This document shows positions 5,494-6,763 of a stretch of DNA of 6,763 nucleotides, in pieces (position 1 is the stretch's first letter; each line of letters opens with the position of its first letter). This DNA comes from Pseudomonadota bacterium (lineage in GTDB: Bacteria > Pseudomonadota > Alphaproteobacteria > Rhizobiales > Devosiaceae). A program made the translations under genes and the position numbers. The DNA lies in the NCBI GenBank assembly GCA_023430705.1, contig JAEYZJ010000353.1, forward strand, positions 1-6,763. The letters are read 5' to 3'. Below the pieces are notes generated by a model. It ran no database searches and had not been told where the DNA came from. It saw nothing but the letters and a program-made list of their open reading frames with translations.

Positions 5494-6429
5494 ATGCAAT
5501 CGGCGCCTCTCCTTCGTATCGGTACGCGCGGCTCCATACTGGCGCTGGCGCAGGCGCAACTGGTGCAGCGGCTGCTCGCCGAAGCGCACGGGGTCGAGCG
5601 CGAGGCCATCGAAATCCGGGTGATCACCACCAGCGGCGACCGCCTGACCGACCGGCCGCTCAGCGAGGCCGGCGGCAAGGGTCTGTTCAGCAAGGAGATC
5701 GAGGCGGCGCTCGAGGCCGGAGAGATCGACATGGGGGTCCATTCCAGCAAGGACCTCGCCTCGTTCCTGCCCGAGGGGCTGGTGCTTGCGGCCTTTCTCG
5801 AGCGCGAGGATGTGCGCGACGCGTTCGTCTCGCTCAAGTACCGCAGCCTCGAGGCGCTGCCGCAGGGCGCGCGGCTCGGTTCCTCCTCGATCCGGCGGGC
5901 GGCGCAGATGCTGCGGGCCCGTCCCGACCTCGAGATCGTGCAGTTCCGCGGCAATGTCGACACCCGGCTCGCCAAGCTCGAGGCCGGCGTCGCCGACGCC
6001 ACGCTGCTCGCCGCGGCTGGGCTCAACCGGCTGGGCAAGGCCGACAAGGTCACCGCCTATCTCGATCCGCTGCAATTTCCGCCGGCCCCCGCGCAGGGCG
6101 CCATCGGCATCGAGATTCGCGCCGACGACGCACGCACGGCGGAACGGGTGAGCGTCCTCAATCATTCCGCTACCGCAACGACGATCGCCGCAGAGCGGGC
6201 GTTGCTTGCGACCCTCGACGGATCGTGTCGAACTCCGATCGGCGCGTTTACCGAATTGAATGGGGTTTCGTGCAGGTTGACTGCCGAGATCCTGAGCCCG
6301 GATGGCCGCGAGTTCTATCGCGACAGCATCGAGGGCGCCGCGGCCGATGCGGCCCGGCTCGGGACGGAACTGGGGCACAGGCTGCTCGCCGCGGCCGGTC
6401 CCGAGTTCCAGAAGCAGTTCAAAGGGTAG
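5494..6429 (+). CDS. hemC: Hydroxymethylbilane synthase (porphobilinogen deaminase, HemC)
   Basis: HemC polymerises four porphobilinogen molecules to hydroxymethylbilane, the third shared step of tetrapyrrole synthesis, in the cytoplasm. The 311-residue product is full length. RIGTRGS (8-14), SEAGGKGLFSKEIE (57-70), VHSSKD (82-87, with catalytic D87), LGSSSIRRAAQ (128-138), FRGNVDTRL (151-159) and PAPAQGAIGIE (197-207) are all present. C245 in LDGSCRTPIG (241-250) is the attachment site of the dipyrromethane cofactor. Two conserved spots differ from what I usually see: GSILALAQ rather than GSPLALAQ at 13-20, and KDLAS rather than KDMPT or KDVPT at 86-90. The ATG at 5494 gives MQSAPLLRIGTRG and is the natural start, although its Shine-Dalgarno (AGG, 11 nt away) is weak. 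hemD follows after 11 bp. Confidence 0.98.
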   Translation: MQSAPLLRIGTRGSILALAQAQLVQRLLAEAHGVEREAIEIRVITTSGDRLTDRPLSEAGGKGLFSKEIEAALEAGEIDMGVHSSKDLASFLPEGLVLAAFLEREDVRDAFVSLKYRSLEALPQGARLGSSSIRRAAQMLRARPDLEIVQFRGNVDTRLAKLEAGVADATLLAAAGLNRLGKADKVTAYLDPLQFPPAPAQGAIGIEIRADDARTAERVSVLNHSATATTIAAERALLATLDGSCRTPIGAFTELNGVSCRLTAEILSPDGREFYRDSIEGAAADAARLGTELGHRLLAAAGPEFQKQFKG

Positions 6430-6440
6430 GCCCAGACCAA

Positions 6441-6763
6441 GTGAAAATGCTCGTGACCCGGCCGGAACCCGACGCGAGCGATACCGCCGCCCGCCTCGAG
6501 GCGCTCGGAATCACGCCGGTGGTGATGCCGCTGCTCAGCCTCGAACTGCTGCCGGCCGAACTGCCCGATCCCGATGGCATCGCGGCCATCGCCCTTACCA
6601 GCGGCAATGCGCTGCGCGCCCTCGAGGCCAGCGGTTCCGTCGGGCGCTATCACCACATCCCCGTCTATACGGTGGGTGACCGGACGGCGGACAGGGCCGA
6701 GGAACTCGGCTTCTCGATGGTCACGAGCGCCAGCGGCGCCTTTGCCGACCTTGCCGAACTGCT
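6441..6763 (+). CDS. hemD: Uroporphyrinogen-III synthase (HemD), N-terminal part, cut by the window edge
   Basis: HemD closes and inverts ring D of hydroxymethylbilane to give uroporphyrinogen III, directly using the HemC product. About 107 codons are present, less than half of the usual roughly 240 residues, and the frame is open to the right edge. Visible features are LVTRPEPDASDTAARLEALG (4-23), PLLSLE (30-35), LTSGNALRAL (52-61, the family's 'TSxNA' block) and VYTVGDRTADRAEELGF (75-91). Overall identity is low in this family, so the position directly after hemC strengthens the call. Two starts are possible: the GTG at 6441, giving MKMLVTRPE, or the in-frame ATG at 6447, giving MLVTRPE. 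I list the GTG because most relatives have one or two residues before LVTRP, but the sequence does not decide between them. Confidence 0.9.
   Translation, partial: MKMLVTRPEPDASDTAARLEALGITPVVMPLLSLELLPAELPDPDGIAAIALTSGNALRALEASGSVGRYHHIPVYTVGDRTADRAEELGFSMVTSASGAFADLAEL

Noticed and set aside
5424..6053. Longer TsaD start giving a 562-residue protein
   Set aside because: The extension is antisense to hemC and rich in Arg and Ser. The universal TsaD N-terminus MKVLGIETSCDE begins at 5423.

Overview
This window is an ordinary, gene-dense piece of a GC-rich bacterial chromosome, most likely from an alphaproteobacterium and probably the Hyphomicrobiales (Rhizobiales). Three things suggest this: the large NAD-dependent glutamate dehydrogenase family at the left edge, the gene string tsaD-gpsA-YCII-EVE divergent from hemC-hemD, and protein signatures close to those I know from that group. 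The genus cannot be fixed from the sequence alone. Nine protein genes fill almost all of the window. I see no tRNA, rRNA, insertion sequence, CRISPR array, prophage or attachment site.

Left part (1-2653). The 5' end of an NAD-glutamate dehydrogenase gene (minus strand) runs off the left edge. A 180-bp intergenic region separates it from the divergent leuC (plus strand). That region holds a candidate promoter for each direction, and each has a short dyad lying on or beside its -10 box. leuC is followed, through a 4-base GTGA overlap, by a small HExxH metallopeptidase of the zincin-like DUF1025 family. The usual partner leuD is not next to leuC.

Middle part (2684-5423). A four-gene minus-strand operon is read in the order tsaD, gpsA, YCII-domain gene, EVE-domain gene. 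Its junctions are very tight: an 11-bp overlap, then gaps of 7 bp and 2 bp. It combines tRNA t6A modification, glycerol-3-phosphate synthesis for phospholipids, a small YciI-like protein and a predicted modified-base-binding protein. It meets the metallopeptidase gene tail to tail across 30 bp that contain a small hairpin.

Right part (5424-6763). A 70-bp divergent intergenic gap leads to hemC and then hemD, which is cut by the right edge. These are consecutive steps of tetrapyrrole (heme) synthesis. Each complete protein has its family's usual length and key residues, so nothing here is obviously broken. The points worth a second look are regulatory dyads, unexplained gene pairings and a few active-site-loop substitutions in HemC. 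I do not see a clearly new system.
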